This document shows positions 1 to 11,030 of a stretch of 64,000 bases of DNA, piece after piece. Position numbers and translations under genes: made by a program. The notes under the pieces are model-generated. The model saw only the letters and a list, made by a program, of their open reading frames with translations. It was not told where the DNA came from and ran no database searches. Position 1 is the stretch's first letter. Every line of letters starts with the position of its first letter. Origin of the DNA: Delphinus delphis (Eukaryota; Chordata; Mammalia; Artiodactyla; Delphinidae); assembly GCF_949987515.2 (NCBI RefSeq), contig NC_082694.2, positions 41,481,951 to 41,545,950 on the forward strand, read 5' to 3'.

Positions 1-1420
1 GTAACAACCCAATTTCCATTGATAGGATTAATTACCTGAGCCAGTGGCTTCTTTGCCTATTGGTTCACAAGCACGTGAGCTCAAAGTGACTAGGTGGCAG
101 TCTCAGATTTCCATTCAATGGAATCATTATTGTGTCCTCTGATGGAAGCTATCCTCTCCTTGAAAATAAGACCTCTAGACTAATAAAGCCTAAACCCATG
201 GATATGGGAAGCAAAATTTTTGCTACAAGATCACTAGGGGTAATCGTGGGAGAATCTACTCTCATTTCCACCTCTTAATTCCTGGACCTGTGAATTCTGG
301 CTATGAGAGAAACAGGATCATACAGTGGGCATTTAACTACATCCTGAAGGGCACTGCTTCAACTCAGCAAGGTGTTGCCACTCAACTGATACCATAACTG
401 GGTCTCAAAAGACTTTTTCACCATTCTATCAAGCCAGCTGCTTCAGGATGTTGGGAATATGGTAAAAACAGTAAATTCTATCAGCATGGCTTCATTCCCA
501 CATTTCATTTGCTGTGTAATTACTTCCTAGGTCAGAAGAGATGCTCTATGGAATCTCATGATGGTGGATAAACATTCTGGTAGTTTTGCCTAAAGATCTG
601 TAGGTAGGGAAGGAAGTGTATATCGAGAGTAACTGTCTAATCTGTTAGAAATAAGTGCTGCCCTTTCCATTTTGGAAGCAATTTAATATCAAGTTGATTC
701 CAGGTAGCTGACTAATACCCACCAGAGATGCTATATGAGGGTTTCTGTGTTGGTCTTTGCTGTTTGTAGACTAGGCACTCAGGAAGAGCCACATTGGCCT
801 TGGTGAGTGAAAGGTCTTGCTGAGTTCCTGTAAAACTTTCATTCTTGCTGTTTTGTTCATGAATGTATCCGGCAATAACAGTAATGTCTGGGGAAGCAGG
901 CTGATTGAAATCTATATTTTATGGTCATCTTATCCACTTGATTATTAAAACCTTCTCTACTAAGTCACCTTTCGGTGAGTATTCACATGGGATGTAAATA
1001 TCTTCACACTCTATGCCAATTTAGAGAGCTCTATTCACATACCTCTTCCCCAGACTTCCTCCTCACCAATTTTCTAATCATGCTCCATCCAAGTCTCTGG
1101 CCATCCAGCCATAACCCACGAGTCAATGTATATCCACACCTCTGCCATCTCTCTTTCCAGGTAAAATGAGCAAACAAGTACACTACTCAGAGTTCTGCCA
1201 CTTAGAGGATTTCCCTTTACCACTGTCTTTCAGAGCTGTCCCAGAGTGAAGCTGAGGTGCTACAACCATAAACTTTTGTGTATTGTCTGCATATCATGCA
1301 GAATCATTGTGCTATAAACCAAGACCAAGATTTTTCTTCCTCAGTCAACTGGTTATGAAGAACTCAGCATGAGGTCATAGGTGTGGACTGAGAGGGAAAG
1401 AGAGGCCAAGAAAGAAGCCA
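1..1420 (-). mobile_element. ERVL-type endogenous retrovirus internal region, eroded, cut by the left window edge
   Basis: The segment read on the minus strand resembles the pol region of ERVL-class endogenous retroviruses (integrase and RNase H side). Recognition rests on characteristic stretches at about 940-1190 and 1200-1400 that I recall from HERV-L-like internal sequence. No open frame of useful length survives on the minus strand. The 64-codon plus-strand frame at 975-1169 is antisense to the relic and is not a gene. No flanking LTR is visible on the right, so this is an old, incomplete copy. It could instead be another ERV class; a repeat-library alignment would settle this. Confidence 0.55.
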
Positions 1421-2199
1421 CAGTCTTTTTATAACCTGATCTTGGAAGTGACATACCATCACTTTTAGTATATCTATTGGCCACACAGACTTACCCTGGA
1501 ATAATGTGGGAGGGGACTACTCAAGTATATGAATACCGAGAGGCAGCCATTGCTGAGGACCATCTTAGGGTTGGCTACCAAACAAGGGGAAACCAAAGTT
1601 AGGCAATGTGGCCTAGAATCATTTACCATAATATCAGATGTGAGAGATTCCAAACTGTGACTGAGTACATTTTAAAAGGCAGAGATTGTGATTTTTTTTT
1701 AAAATTTGGATTCAGGTGCTATATAGTCCATATTGATTTTTTTTAATCTAAAGTTTGTTCATGTTCTCATCCTCTTTGAAGGCTAAGGCTCGCTGTTGAC
1801 GTCCATCTTCATACTTTCCTTAGTAGGTTGCCAGAACCTGATGTTGAGATGCTTCAAAACGCAATCCCTAACTTAGTTGGAATTTAAATATTCCAATATT
1901 ATCGCTTTACTTTCAACACTCTTCCACACACACTCACCTGCAAACTTAGTCTTAAAAGGGCTTAATGATATGTACTACTTCTAAGTTTAAGTAAATTAAT
2001 TTTGCTTTAGAATAGTCCTTGTCTTTCTTTAGCTAAAACACCTTATATCAAATTCAGTTTTGGAACTTAGTGCGCAAGATGAGGCATTTGGTCTATCCAC
2101 TCATCCGTCCATGACGTAGTACGGTAGTTCTAATGCTTGGACTTATACTAATATTTCATGGGATTCTGTATAGTGATTTAGCCAGTTCTGCTAAGAGAC
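1421..2199. other. unassigned, probably old repeat
   Basis: No gene is visible. The part at about 1440-1600 has the look of an old interspersed repeat that I cannot name. The rest is AT-rich with no motif I recognise. Confidence 0.3.
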
Positions 2200-3330
2200 T
2201 GAACTAGAATGTGGTAGTGGAATGGAAAGACAGAGACAGATGCTACGGGTATTTTGAAAGGTAAGCAGGAGAAAAAGATTTAGCAGATAAAAGAAGTTAA
2301 AGATGATTAAAAAAAAAGATAAAGTGACTCAGATTGAGAAAAGGAGAGTAGTTTTGGCAATGAAAGAAGTAAGGAAATTGAAGGGGGAAGCCAGGACAAT
2401 ATGGAATCATATGTGGGATGTGGTGAGTTTGAGATAATGGCAGATCACCCACTTAGAAGTTAATATTTAGGAATGAGGTCTGTGTGAGAGATTGGAATTA
2501 TGAAGATAATCTTTTCAGGCAATTTATTATGCAAATATTTGCCAAATCTCCATGACAATAAACACTATAAAAGCGTGAAGATAATTGTGGAGCAAAGGAA
2601 GAAAACTAACACTTATCAGGCATCCTAACACATGATAGACAACCTATTGGAAGAATTATGCTTTGTTATTCCCCATTTTTAGGGTGCTTTAGAATTTTTC
2701 TGAGTGATTAAGTAAACTGTTTCTGCCATATCGAAGTCCATGTTATCTTAACTACAGCAGTCTACCTCACTCTGTTCTCTGTATGCTTATACTCTTGTAA
2801 TGGAAAAGAATGCATATGCTAAAATAACTTTGATAAAAAACTGCTTGCATCCAAGTTCTAACAAAGGAGCTTAAAGCAAGGACCATCAGAATCCAGATGA
2901 GAAAGATAAACTCTACTGGCTCAAGGTGTTCAGGGAAATCTCAGTGGAAGAGGTGGCATTGGACCTTAATCTACAATGATGGGAAATAATTTGAAATAGA
3001 GGTGGGAAGAAGAATGTTCCAGTTTTAAGAAGCAGAAATAACAAATGTAAAGGAGTAGAAAAGCTAGGACGTTTAGAGCTTTGTGACTGGTGCAGTTAGA
3101 GTATTCAGGGAAAATGTTAGAGATAATATCAATTGTAGATAATCTAGGGCCTTAAATACCAACCTAAATCTGTAAGCTATTCAGAAAGCAAAGGGAAGAC
3201 ATCAAAGGCTGTTGAGCAGGGAAATGATGTAATTAGTGCTATGTTTTAGGAAAATTATTCTACCTCCTGGCCACAACAATTGGTTCAGTATGGTTGAATG
3301 ACAGAAAAGGAAGCTCTCTTTCCTCAGGAC
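2200..3330 (-). mobile_element. LINE L2 remnant
   Basis: Minus-strand L2. The blocks at 2940-3070 (a 'noted more often in the 3' part' stretch around GGAAGAATGTTCCAG) and at 3080-3300 (GAGCAGGGAAATGATGTAAT) match the familiar 3' half of L2 in reverse. Similarity to L2 at 2200-2880 is weaker. It is heavily mutated, with no coding frame left. Confidence 0.5.
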
Positions 3331-3369
3331 TTGAAACATGGAGAGTGAGCCTGAAGATGCCGGGAGCTA

Positions 3370-3850
3370 CCATTCTTTCAGTCATTCTTTCATTCATTCT
3401 TTCAATATTTATTAAGTATTTACTCTGTGCCGGGTATTAATACATGTCTGGGTTCTGTAGATAAACAAGATAGATGATGTGGTCCCTACTTTTGTGGTGC
3501 TTATATCTTAGTTGAAGAAAAAGATAAATACAAAAAATAAATTAAATAAAAAATAAATAAGCTAATATCAGACAATAAGTTCCATAAAGAAACTAGAACA
3601 AGATAGAAAAAGAGTGACTGGGAGCTTCTCAGATTAATATTGGGAAGTCAGGTTGAGTGCTACTTTGGATAAGGTGATCAAGGTGTATCACTTGGGAGTG
3701 ATGATATTTGAGTTAAAATTTAAATGATGAGAAGAAAGATTAATTGTCCTGGGCAAGGGAATCAGCTTGGGCAAACCTTCCAATCTGGGTCAATGCTTTG
3801 CCTGTTTGAAGTGTAGAAAGAAGATTAGTGGAACAGGATCAGAGTGAATG
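3370..3850 (-). mobile_element. LINE L2 3' end
   Basis: This begins with the reversed L2 terminus (repeats of ATTCATTC, then a block like TATTTATTAAGTATTTACT). It continues through the region that in L2 precedes the 3' end. It is a separate fragment from the L2 just upstream, because the L2 3' end restarts here. Confidence 0.65.
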
Positions 3851-3913
3851 ATGGCAAAAATGGTAGGAGAGGAGGAATTACCAATTCATAATTTTGTATT
3901 TAAAATATGTGAT

Positions 3914-4122
3914 GGGGCTTCCCTGGTGGCGCAGTGGTTGAGAGTCCGCCTGCCGATGCAGGGGACACGGGTTCGTGCCCCGGCCCGGAAAGATCCCACA
4001 TGCCGTGGAGCGGCTGGGCCCGTGAGCCATGGCCGCTGAGCCTGTGCGTCCGGAGCCTGTGCTCCACAATGGGAGAGGCCACAGCAGTGAGAGGCCCGCG
4101 TACCGTAAAAAAAAAAAAAAAA
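3914..4122 (+). mobile_element. CHR-type SINE (young, cetacean)
   Basis: Full-length tRNA-derived SINE: the head starts GGGCTTCCCTGGTGGCGCAG, the B-box-like GGTTCGTGCC lies about 60 bp in, and a 16-A tail ends at 4122. Flanking near-repeats AAATATGTGATGG and AAATATGATGG are the probable target-site duplication. The open frames in this copy recur in every other copy and are not genes. Confidence 0.93.
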
Positions 4123-4124
4123 TA

Positions 4125-4689
4125 TGATGGTTAATTTTATGGATCAACTTTACTGGGCCAGGGGGTGTCCAGATATTTGACTAAACATTATTCTGAGTAT
4201 ACCTATGAGGGTGTTTCTGGATGATATTAACATTGAATCAGTAGACTGAGTAAAGCAGATTGCTCTCCGCAATGTGGGTGGACCTCACCCATCCTCTGAA
4301 GGCCTGAATAGAACAAAAAGGCTGAGTAAAGGAAAATTTGTTCTTTCTCCCTGATTGTCTTAGAGCTGGGACATCAGTCTTCTCCTGCCTTTGAACTCAG
4401 ACTCAGACTCAGACTTGAACTTACACTATTGGCTCTCTTGTTTCTTAGGTCTTCAGTCTTGGGTTGGAACTATACCACCAGCTCTCCTGGGTCTCCAGCT
4501 CGTCAGTTGCAGATCTTGGGACTTAGCCTCTATAATTGCATGAGCCAATTCCTTATAATAAATAAATAAATATTATATATATATATATATATATACATAT
4601 ACACACACACACATATATAAACATATATATAAATATTTACATATATATATCATATTGTTCTGTTTCTCTGGACAACCCTGACTAATACA
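4125..4689 (-). mobile_element. ERVL LTR, MLT2-like, with TA/CA microsatellite
   Basis: Solo LTR in reverse. It begins TGATGGTTAATTTTATG-like and ends in CTGACTAATACA, the complement of an MLT2-type LTR start. The internal blocks GAGTAAAGCAGATTGC and GTGGGTGGACCTCA are diagnostic of this LTR group. A TA/CA dinucleotide run at 4571-4655 has expanded inside it. The young SINE at 3914 landed at its edge. Confidence 0.7.
4571..4655. repeat. (TA)n/(CA)n microsatellite
   Basis: An AT-rich dinucleotide tract mixes TA and CA units within the LTR's terminal region. Confidence 0.9.
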
Positions 4690-4794
4690 GGCACTCATGA
4701 ATTCTTTTGTATTTAAACAAATATTACATTTCAAAAATAAAAAATAGACTTTATGCTAAAAATAAAGAACAGAGAAACACTGTAAAAGTATTGG

Positions 4795-4935
4795 GCAAAT
4801 TCCTTGGGCAAGTAGTTTGATTTCAATCTCCTCATTGTCAGATGACAGCAATAATAATCCCTACCTCACGGGTACCGTGAGGATCAAATAAAATGTGTTT
4901 AGAACCGTGCTTGATATAGCAGTGCCAGTTATCAA
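4795..4935 (+). mobile_element. MIR SINE
   Basis: The order 'TTGGGCAAGTAGTTTGATTT', then CTCATTGTCAGATGA, then CCTACCTCACGG and GAGGATCAAATAAAATG follows the MIR core and tail. It contains an accidental 8-bp palindrome at about 4865-4883. Confidence 0.6.
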
Positions 4936-5109
4936 TTGTCGTTGCCAAAGAAGAGAATCAATAACTGAGTCTGGTTGTCTCCTGAGAGGAAGAGGATCCG
5001 GCAAGAAAGAGTGGAAAGAGAGGAAGCATGAAATTTAGGAAATGATAGCATCACAAAATCTAAACAAAAGAAAATAGAGAGGGAGTAGTCAGAAATTTAA
5101 ACGCTGTGG

Positions 5110-5335
5110 AGAAGAGCATCCCTAGGACCTTATTACATCTAAATTCTATTTACTCTCTTGGCCTCTATAATAGTCCTGACTCCAGTGGCAGGTACTTATG
5201 AACTCACTTTGATGTGTTGACTTGTACATGTTTTAAATCATATTGGTTTATGTAACATATGTGCATTATTTTCCTCTGTGTATGGTCTCCTCAACCAGAC
5301 TCTAAACTCTTCAAAGAAAGATTCATATTTTTCCC
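5110..5335 (+). mobile_element. LINE L2 3' fragment
   Basis: The TCCTCAACCAGACTCTAAACTC block and the surrounding order match the 3' region of L2. The fragment is old and short. Confidence 0.45.
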
Positions 5336-5378
5336 CCTAAATAACAAACTTTTTACTTTCTACTCTCCTACATCTTTT

Positions 5379-5424
5379 TGAACACACACAGAGCACTCCC
5401 CACAACACACACACACACACACAA
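5379..5424. repeat. (CA)n microsatellite, imperfect
   Basis: CA units are interrupted by GAGCACTCCCCA, then run uninterrupted to about 5422. Confidence 0.85.
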
Positions 5425-5500
5425 ACTTGGTGGGGACACAAGAGAATATCAACAAGGATCTGACCTACAAAAATCCATAAAGACAGAGGTACAAATATTA

Positions 5501-5578
5501 CATTTGTAAGAAAATTTTCAAAGGACAGTTTATGTTTAAAATTACATAAACTTTCCTTTGAAAATTTTCTTACAAATG
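5501..5578. repeat. 35-bp inverted repeat with 8-nt loop
   Basis: The left arm at 5501-5535 is the reverse complement of 5544-5578 with a single mismatch, around a loop of TTAAAATT. No terminal duplication or transposon terminus is recognisable, so I do not call it a MITE. It could fold as a stable hairpin. Confidence 0.9.
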
Positions 5579-6379
5579 CTTTATCCAAGAGCATACAAAT
5601 GTATATGCTCCTATCAAGAGCTTTGTTTTGATAAATTCTAAATTGTATACTTGTCACAGAAAATGATGAAACAATATCTCTTTGGAATGTAATATGAGTT
5701 GCTCTCTTAATCTTCCAACAGGATATCTTACAGGTATTACCTTAAAGGGAATTTTTTAAAAATAATTTTCATTGTTTACTTCCATTAACTAATTCAGTAA
5801 GAGAAATAAGAGATTTCCCATTGTTTCTTTCTTTTTTTCTGCTTTATTCAGTTACTTTAGTAATTTCTACCCAGATGAGTAGAAATAAATGAGTCTCTTT
5901 TATTTTGAAATAGATCATTTTTATGGTTGCAGGCAATATCAAAGTTTTATAAAAGTTTGGCTTTTAGCCCACCATATCTATAATGAGCATTTTCCTTTTT
6001 AAATCCCAAAAGGCAACATTTAAATTTATATGATGAAGTAAATCATCCCCATTACAATCCTTTCCTTGCTTCCTTAAAGAAACCCAGAAATAAACTTTCA
6101 TAGTGAAAAAGTCCCAAAGGGTCTTTAAAAATATTGTAATATAGATTTGTTCATGATGAGTATAGAAAATAAGTGATGAAAGTAAATCTTCATTGTGCTA
6201 TTATATAAAGTGACTAATGGTGTATCTTTGAAGTCTTTATCTTGGCCTTAATTTGGAGGACTCACTTTCAGTTGACAACTTTGCTTCTTATTTATCTGAG
6301 AAAATGGAAGCAATTCACATGCATCCACCACCAAAACAGCAAACTTACCTAAATCCATCTTTATATTCTGGTTCCCCTG

Positions 6380-7391
6380 CTGTTACTGGAGATGAACTGT
6401 AATAGGAGTCATACCTCCTACCTAAGGCCAGTGCCTCCCTGGATCTTGTCCCCTTATACCCACTCGACTGTGTCTGCAGTTGTCCCTTCTGTCTCCTGTA
6501 TCATCAGTTTTGGTCATGAAGAAAGCAACTCTTTGAATCTAACTCTCATTCCATATACCTCTCTCTTTCTCTGCGTCCATTCTTAGCAAAATTTTACCTT
6601 ATGAGATTCATCTATACTCACTGTGTCCAATCCTTCTTTTTCCTTTCCCTTGTGAATTAACACAGTCAGGCTTTTGTCCTACCACTCTTGTCATCAGCTC
6701 TTGTCAAGGCACAAATGACCTCCACATTGCCATATCCAATGGTCAATCCCCATCCTCATTTTATGTAGTCTATCAGCCTCCGTAGACATAGAGAATTGTT
6801 CTTGAAATACTTAGTCACTTGAGACACAGAAGAATGGTCCCTTGATATTTTTCCTACCTCACAGGTCATCCCTCAGTTTCCTTTGCTGGTGATTCTTTAT
6901 TTTTCCAAGCTTGAAACTTTGGTGTTACTCAGAGCCAAGTCACTCTTTGAATTCATTCCCTATGTGATCTCAATCAGTCTCATGGGTTTTGACATCATCT
7001 ATCACTGATGACTTCCAAATTTGTATTTCCAGTCCAGGCCTCTCCCCTGGGCTCCAGATTTATATATCCAACTGCTTATTCACATCTCCATTTTTATGTC
7101 CAACCTTCTTAAAATTAATTACAAATCAACATTTTGATTCCTCTCTCAAAGCTTCTGCTTCTTTAGTCTTGTTTCAGCAAATGGTACCTCTATTCTTCTA
7201 GTTGCTCAGACCAAGAAACTTGCAATAATCTTGATAATACATCCTATCTATGAAAAATGTACCTTAAGAAATATGTCCAGGACCTAATCACATCTCATCT
7301 TCCTCCAATACAACCATTATAGTACAAGCCACCATCAACTCTATTTCCCTTGATCTGCTTTATTTTTCTTTGGAATATTTATCAACACCTG
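6380..7391 (+). mobile_element. L2/CR1-superfamily LINE, ORF2 reverse-transcriptase remnant
   Basis: Old LINE in plus orientation. At about 7005-7070 the translation reads TDDFQICISSPGLSPGLQIY, a decayed version of the RT catalytic block (ancestral Y/F-A-D-D followed by a conserved SPxLSPxLQ segment). Upstream, 6700-6990 matches the region leading into that motif, and downstream, 7185-7340 matches what follows. Stops and frameshifts break it throughout, so it is a fossil. Confidence 0.65.
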
Positions 7392-7525
7392 ATGTTATGG
7401 GTTGAATTGTGTTTCCTCCCAAAAGTTATTTTGAAGTCCTAACTTGCAGTACCTCAAAATGTAACCTTAATTGGAAATCGGGTTCTTGTGGATGTAATTA
7501 GTTAAGGATGAGATCATACTGCCAT
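7392..7525 (+). mobile_element. MaLR-type LTR fragment
   Basis: It starts TGTTATGGGTTGAATTGTGT and continues through GAAGTCCTAAC and a GATGTAATTAGTTAAG-like stretch. This is the same LTR family as 23199-23882, but only the 5' third is kept. Confidence 0.6.
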
Positions 7526-8510
7526 TTTGTGGCATTTAAAATCTAGTCTCCATTAAAGGAGACCAAGACTTCATAGAAAAATAATAATTTCAGATCAGGG
7601 TCAAGAATTATGCAATATGAGCCTGGGATATCTTGATGGATTGGAAACCAACGTATCAATCAATGTATCATGATGGGTATCATGATGTGTCAAATGGATC
7701 TAATCGTCAATATGGTGGACCTCCAACTGGCCAAAGATGGAACAATTTGAAGACAAAAAGAATAATTAATACAACTGATTGAACCCATTAAATGCTATCT
7801 TATGAATTCAAAAGAATATTTTAAAAGAGAGAGAAGTGGGGAACAAAAGAGAACTCTAAGGTAAGAGGGTGGGGCAACATTTCATTGAACACCACTGAAA
7901 GTAACTCAGCTCCAACATCCTACCCTGAAGACTGGCAAGTAAAAGGAAAGAGGCAAGCATTTATTCTACCTCTCCTGTCTAAAGTGCTTTGCAGACTAAT
8001 CCAATAACCCTATTGATGAGGGAAGAAAAGTTCTTTTTAAGTAAATTCCATAAATTTGTAATAGATGATAGAATCGGAAAAAATCACTACTACTTTCAAA
8101 CTTTGATAAAGTTTGAATTTTATATAAGTGATTCAAGCAAAAACCATCAATGGATGAACAATTAGGTGAATAGTTGATGGAGGGATCAGGCTGTCAACAC
8201 TTGAACCCATTGATCAATCTTACCAGCATTAAAATAGGGCTTAAGACACTGTATGCCTCCTGATATAAAGCACACAGCACCACCTATAGACTATCCTTGC
8301 TGTAAAATGCTGAACTTCAACCTAAATAAGCATCTTGGGATAACCTCAATGTTCAGCAAATACAAAGGAAAAACTAAATAATACCACAAGAAAGAAAACA
8401 GATAAATCCAGACTGTGGGATGTTCTTCAAATCAACTGACCCAGTTGTTTTTGTTTGTTTGGTTTTTGTTTTTTTAACATGTCAAAGACAAAGAGCACGA
8501 AAAGGAGGGA
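7526..8510. other. unassigned old interspersed sequence
   Basis: No gene is visible. The part at 8280-8510 resembles an ancient repeat (CAGATAAATCCAGACTGTGG, then AAAGACAAAGAGCACG) whose family I cannot name. It is cut by the CHR-1 SINE at 8511. Nothing recognisable is seen at 7550-8250. Confidence 0.3.
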
Positions 8511-8803
8511 GCAGCCCTGGTCTGGGAAGATTCCACATGCCACAGAGCAACTAAGCCTGTGCGCCACAACTACTGAGCCTGCGCTCTAGAGCCCACAGGC
8601 CACAACTACTGATCCCGCGTGCCACAACTACTGAAGCCCGCGCACCTAGAGCCCATGCTCCACAACAAGAGAAGCCACCACAATGAGAAGCCCACGCACC
8701 GCAACGAAGAGTAGCCCCTGCTCACCGCAACTAGAGAAAGCTCACGCACAACAAGAAAGACCCAATGCAACCAAAAATAAAATAAATTAATTAATTAATT
8801 TTA
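8511..8803 (+). mobile_element. CHR-1 SINE, 5'-truncated
   Basis: This copy of the longer, older CHR-1 form lacks the first 60 or so bases of the tRNA head. It starts near CCCTGGTCTGGGAAG. It carries the repeated 'CCACAACTACTGA' modules, the AGAAGCCACCACAATGAGAA block and a tail of AAAATAAAATAAATTAATT. Confidence 0.85.
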
Positions 8804-9044
8804 AAAAATTATTCATAATAAAACATTTTGGTGTTAAAGCATTACGAAATGCTTCTTCAGAGGAATTAGGGGATGATTCTTCAGAGAATTTCCAACTGGG
8901 TAGCAAAGGAGAAGATAGATTGAAATATGTATATGGAACAAATTGGCAATGAAGAAGGGAGCCAATACGTTTAGATTCTTCTACACATAGAGCAGTTAAA
9001 GAAGGAGAAATGGCAGCACAAGTTGAGAGAAGATGGTGTGTGCG

Positions 9045-9110
9045 CATACTGTGTGTGAGTTTGTGTATGTATCTGTGTGTGTAGGTTCGTGTTTGTGTGT
9101 TTCAGGTTTA
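9045..9110. repeat. (TG)n microsatellite, degraded
   Basis: TG-rich tract with many interruptions. Confidence 0.7.
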
Positions 9111-9599
9111 CAAAGAACCGAGCCTTAAAACATTTTGACAGGTCAAAACCAAAATACTCCAATAAAGATGTTAAAAAAATTAAAAATTAAAAAAAAATAA
9201 TAAAGTGTGTTTCTTACAGAAAAAACAAAACAAAAAACCCCCTAAAATAGTAAAAAGTCACATACTCATTATTTTCTAGCATATAAAGATCTTGAGGGTT
9301 TGGTTTATCCAAACAGTCTTATCACTTTATCCCATGTTCACAGTAATGAAACAAGAATAATTGATTTAACTTAAAGCTGGCAAAATTTATATTAGACCAA
9401 ATTCTGGTTTTCTTTTTATGTCCAGACACACCTGCTCCAAATCCACTTCTCCTGCCTGCACTCCAGATCTACGTCTATGGCCTCTTGGCTCAGAGGGTGA
9501 GGTTGATGGGCTCTCTGCCGGCAGCTCTTTCCCCACCAGCCTTCCTGGCCACAGCTTCATCCTGTCATTCACCCACAGAATGTCTTCGGTGACTCCTAC

Positions 9600-9910
9600 T
9601 GCTCTTTGGAAGACTAGGCAATCCTTGAGCCTTAGTCTTTAAAGCTTTCCACTGCTTAGCTCCAATTCTACTTGTTTTATTTTACTATATTTAATTTCTT
9701 ACAATCTTCAAATGAGCCCTTTGCTCTAGCCAAGTTGTTCTACTTGTGCTTGACCTAAGGCATCTCATGCATCCCACCTTCCCCTACTTTATTCCTACTT
9801 GTTACTGCAGGCTCTGCTTAAAAACCATCTCCTAAGAGAAGCCTTCTAAGGCAATGCCCAGTGACTGCTAGTTTTTCCCTTTCTCTGAGTTTCTATCAGA
9901 CTTAACTATG
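9600..9910 (+). mobile_element. LINE L2 fragment
   Basis: The order CTTTCCACTGCTTAGCTCC, CAAATGAGCCCTTTGCT, CTAAGAGAAGCCTTCTAAGG follows the L2 3' half in plus orientation. Confidence 0.55.
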
Positions 9911-10127
9911 TAAAACACTCAGGTAGGATTTCTTAATTTATATTTTTATAATACAAAAGATTATTTGCTATAACATGTGTAGCGTATGATTATATATACA
10001 ATAGTTTGAATAAAATAGTTAAAGATAAAACCAAGTTTTAATTTCAAAGACATAGAGAAAGATGTATTTGAATGAGATCCAAGGATGGCAGCTAGCCTTT
10101 GGTCATCTACTGCCTGTATAAATTTTT

Positions 10128-10330
10128 TTTTTTCTTTTTGCGGTACGCGGGCCTCTCACTGTTGTGGCCTCTCCTGTTGCGGAGCACAGGCTCCGGATGC
10201 GCAGGCTCAGCGGCCATGGCTCACGGGCCCAGCCGCTCCGTGGCATGTGGGATCTTCCCGGACTGGGGCACGAACCCGTGTCCCCTGCATTGGTAGGCAG
10301 ACTCTCAACCACTGCGCCACCAGGGAAGCC
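10128..10330 (-). mobile_element. CHR-type SINE (young)
   Basis: Full-length copy in reverse. A 17-bp duplication CTGCCTGTATAAATTTT flanks it exactly (10110-10126 and 10331-10347), so the insertion is recent and unrearranged. Confidence 0.95.
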
Positions 10331-10563
10331 CTGCCTGTATAAATTTTAAATGGTTCACGTGCCTATATTTTTACCATTTTTACCAGAATACGTGTTCCTC
10401 AAGGACCAGAATGATTAAACGTTAATTGATCAGTTTGGTGTGTCCTTAGAGATCTTCAAAAAGGGAAGGCCCATCTGCCCCACATGATAAATATTCATCT
10501 CCTGAAAGCAGGACAGTGTTAAATGATCCCCAAAGTACCTTCTAGTTACATCTTTTAGTAGTG

Positions 10564-10799
10564 AAACTTCCTTCTTTTTTTTTTTTTTAAATCTAAGTTT
10601 TGTTAAGTGGGTTTTATATATATATATATTTATTTATTTATTTATTTGGTTGCGCTAGGTCTTAGTTGCAGCAGGCAGGCTTCTTAGTTGCGGCATGTGG
10701 GATCTAGTTCCCTGACCAGGTATTGAACCCGGGCCCCCTGCATTGGGAGCGCGGAGTCTTAACCACTGCGCCACTAGGGAAGTCCCAAAATTTCCTTCT
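10564..10799 (-). mobile_element. short CHR-related SINE with apparent 3' transduction
   Basis: The SINE body occupies about 10620-10786, head at the right (GGGACTTCCCTAGTGGCGCA in reverse). Its own TTTA/TA tail ends near 10619. A 28-30-bp unique segment (about 10589-10615) and a second 14-T run (10575-10588) follow, and only then the duplication AAACTTCCTTCT (10564-10575), matched by AAATTTCCTTCT at 10788-10799. The target-site duplication therefore encloses DNA beyond the SINE. Confidence 0.75.
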
Positions 10800-10830
10800 G
10801 CTAACAAACTTCAGTAATGTATAGAGCACT

Positions 10831-10982
10831 ACTGCTTAAAGCATGGTCCCTAGACCAGCAGCATTGGCATTATCTGGGAACATAGTAGAAATGCAGAATC
10901 TCAGGCCCTGTCCAAGATAATACTAAATCAAAATCTGCATTTTATAAGATGCCTTGATGATTCACGTTCACATTGAAGTTTA
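10831..10982. mobile_element. MER5A-like hAT MITE
   Basis: The order GCATGGTCCCTAGACCAGCAGCAT, CTGGGAACATAGTAGAAATGCA, CTCAGGCCC, and GATGATTCACGTTCACATTGAAGTTTAAG matches MER5A. Small non-autonomous DNA transposon, long inactive. Confidence 0.75.
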
Positions 10983-10984
10983 AG

Positions 10985-11030
10985 ATATATATATATATAT
11001 ACACACACACACATATACATATATACCTAT
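10985..11030. repeat. (TA)n(CA)n microsatellite
   Basis: TA units run into CA units directly after the MER5A-like element. Confidence 0.85.

Noticed and set aside
3914..4000. tRNA gene-like A and B boxes at SINE heads
   Set aside because: The tRNA-related part is embedded in SINEs with poly(A) tails and lacks a foldable complete tRNA.
4390..4412. Short ACTCAG direct repeats, considered as a CRISPR-like array
   Set aside because: Units are contiguous hexamers without spacers, inside an LTR, in a eukaryotic genome.
4865..4883. 8-bp palindrome CCTCACGG...CCGTGAGG
   Set aside because: It falls in the MIR block that normally reads CCTACCTCA...GTGAGGAT, so it is probably chance mutation in a decayed repeat.
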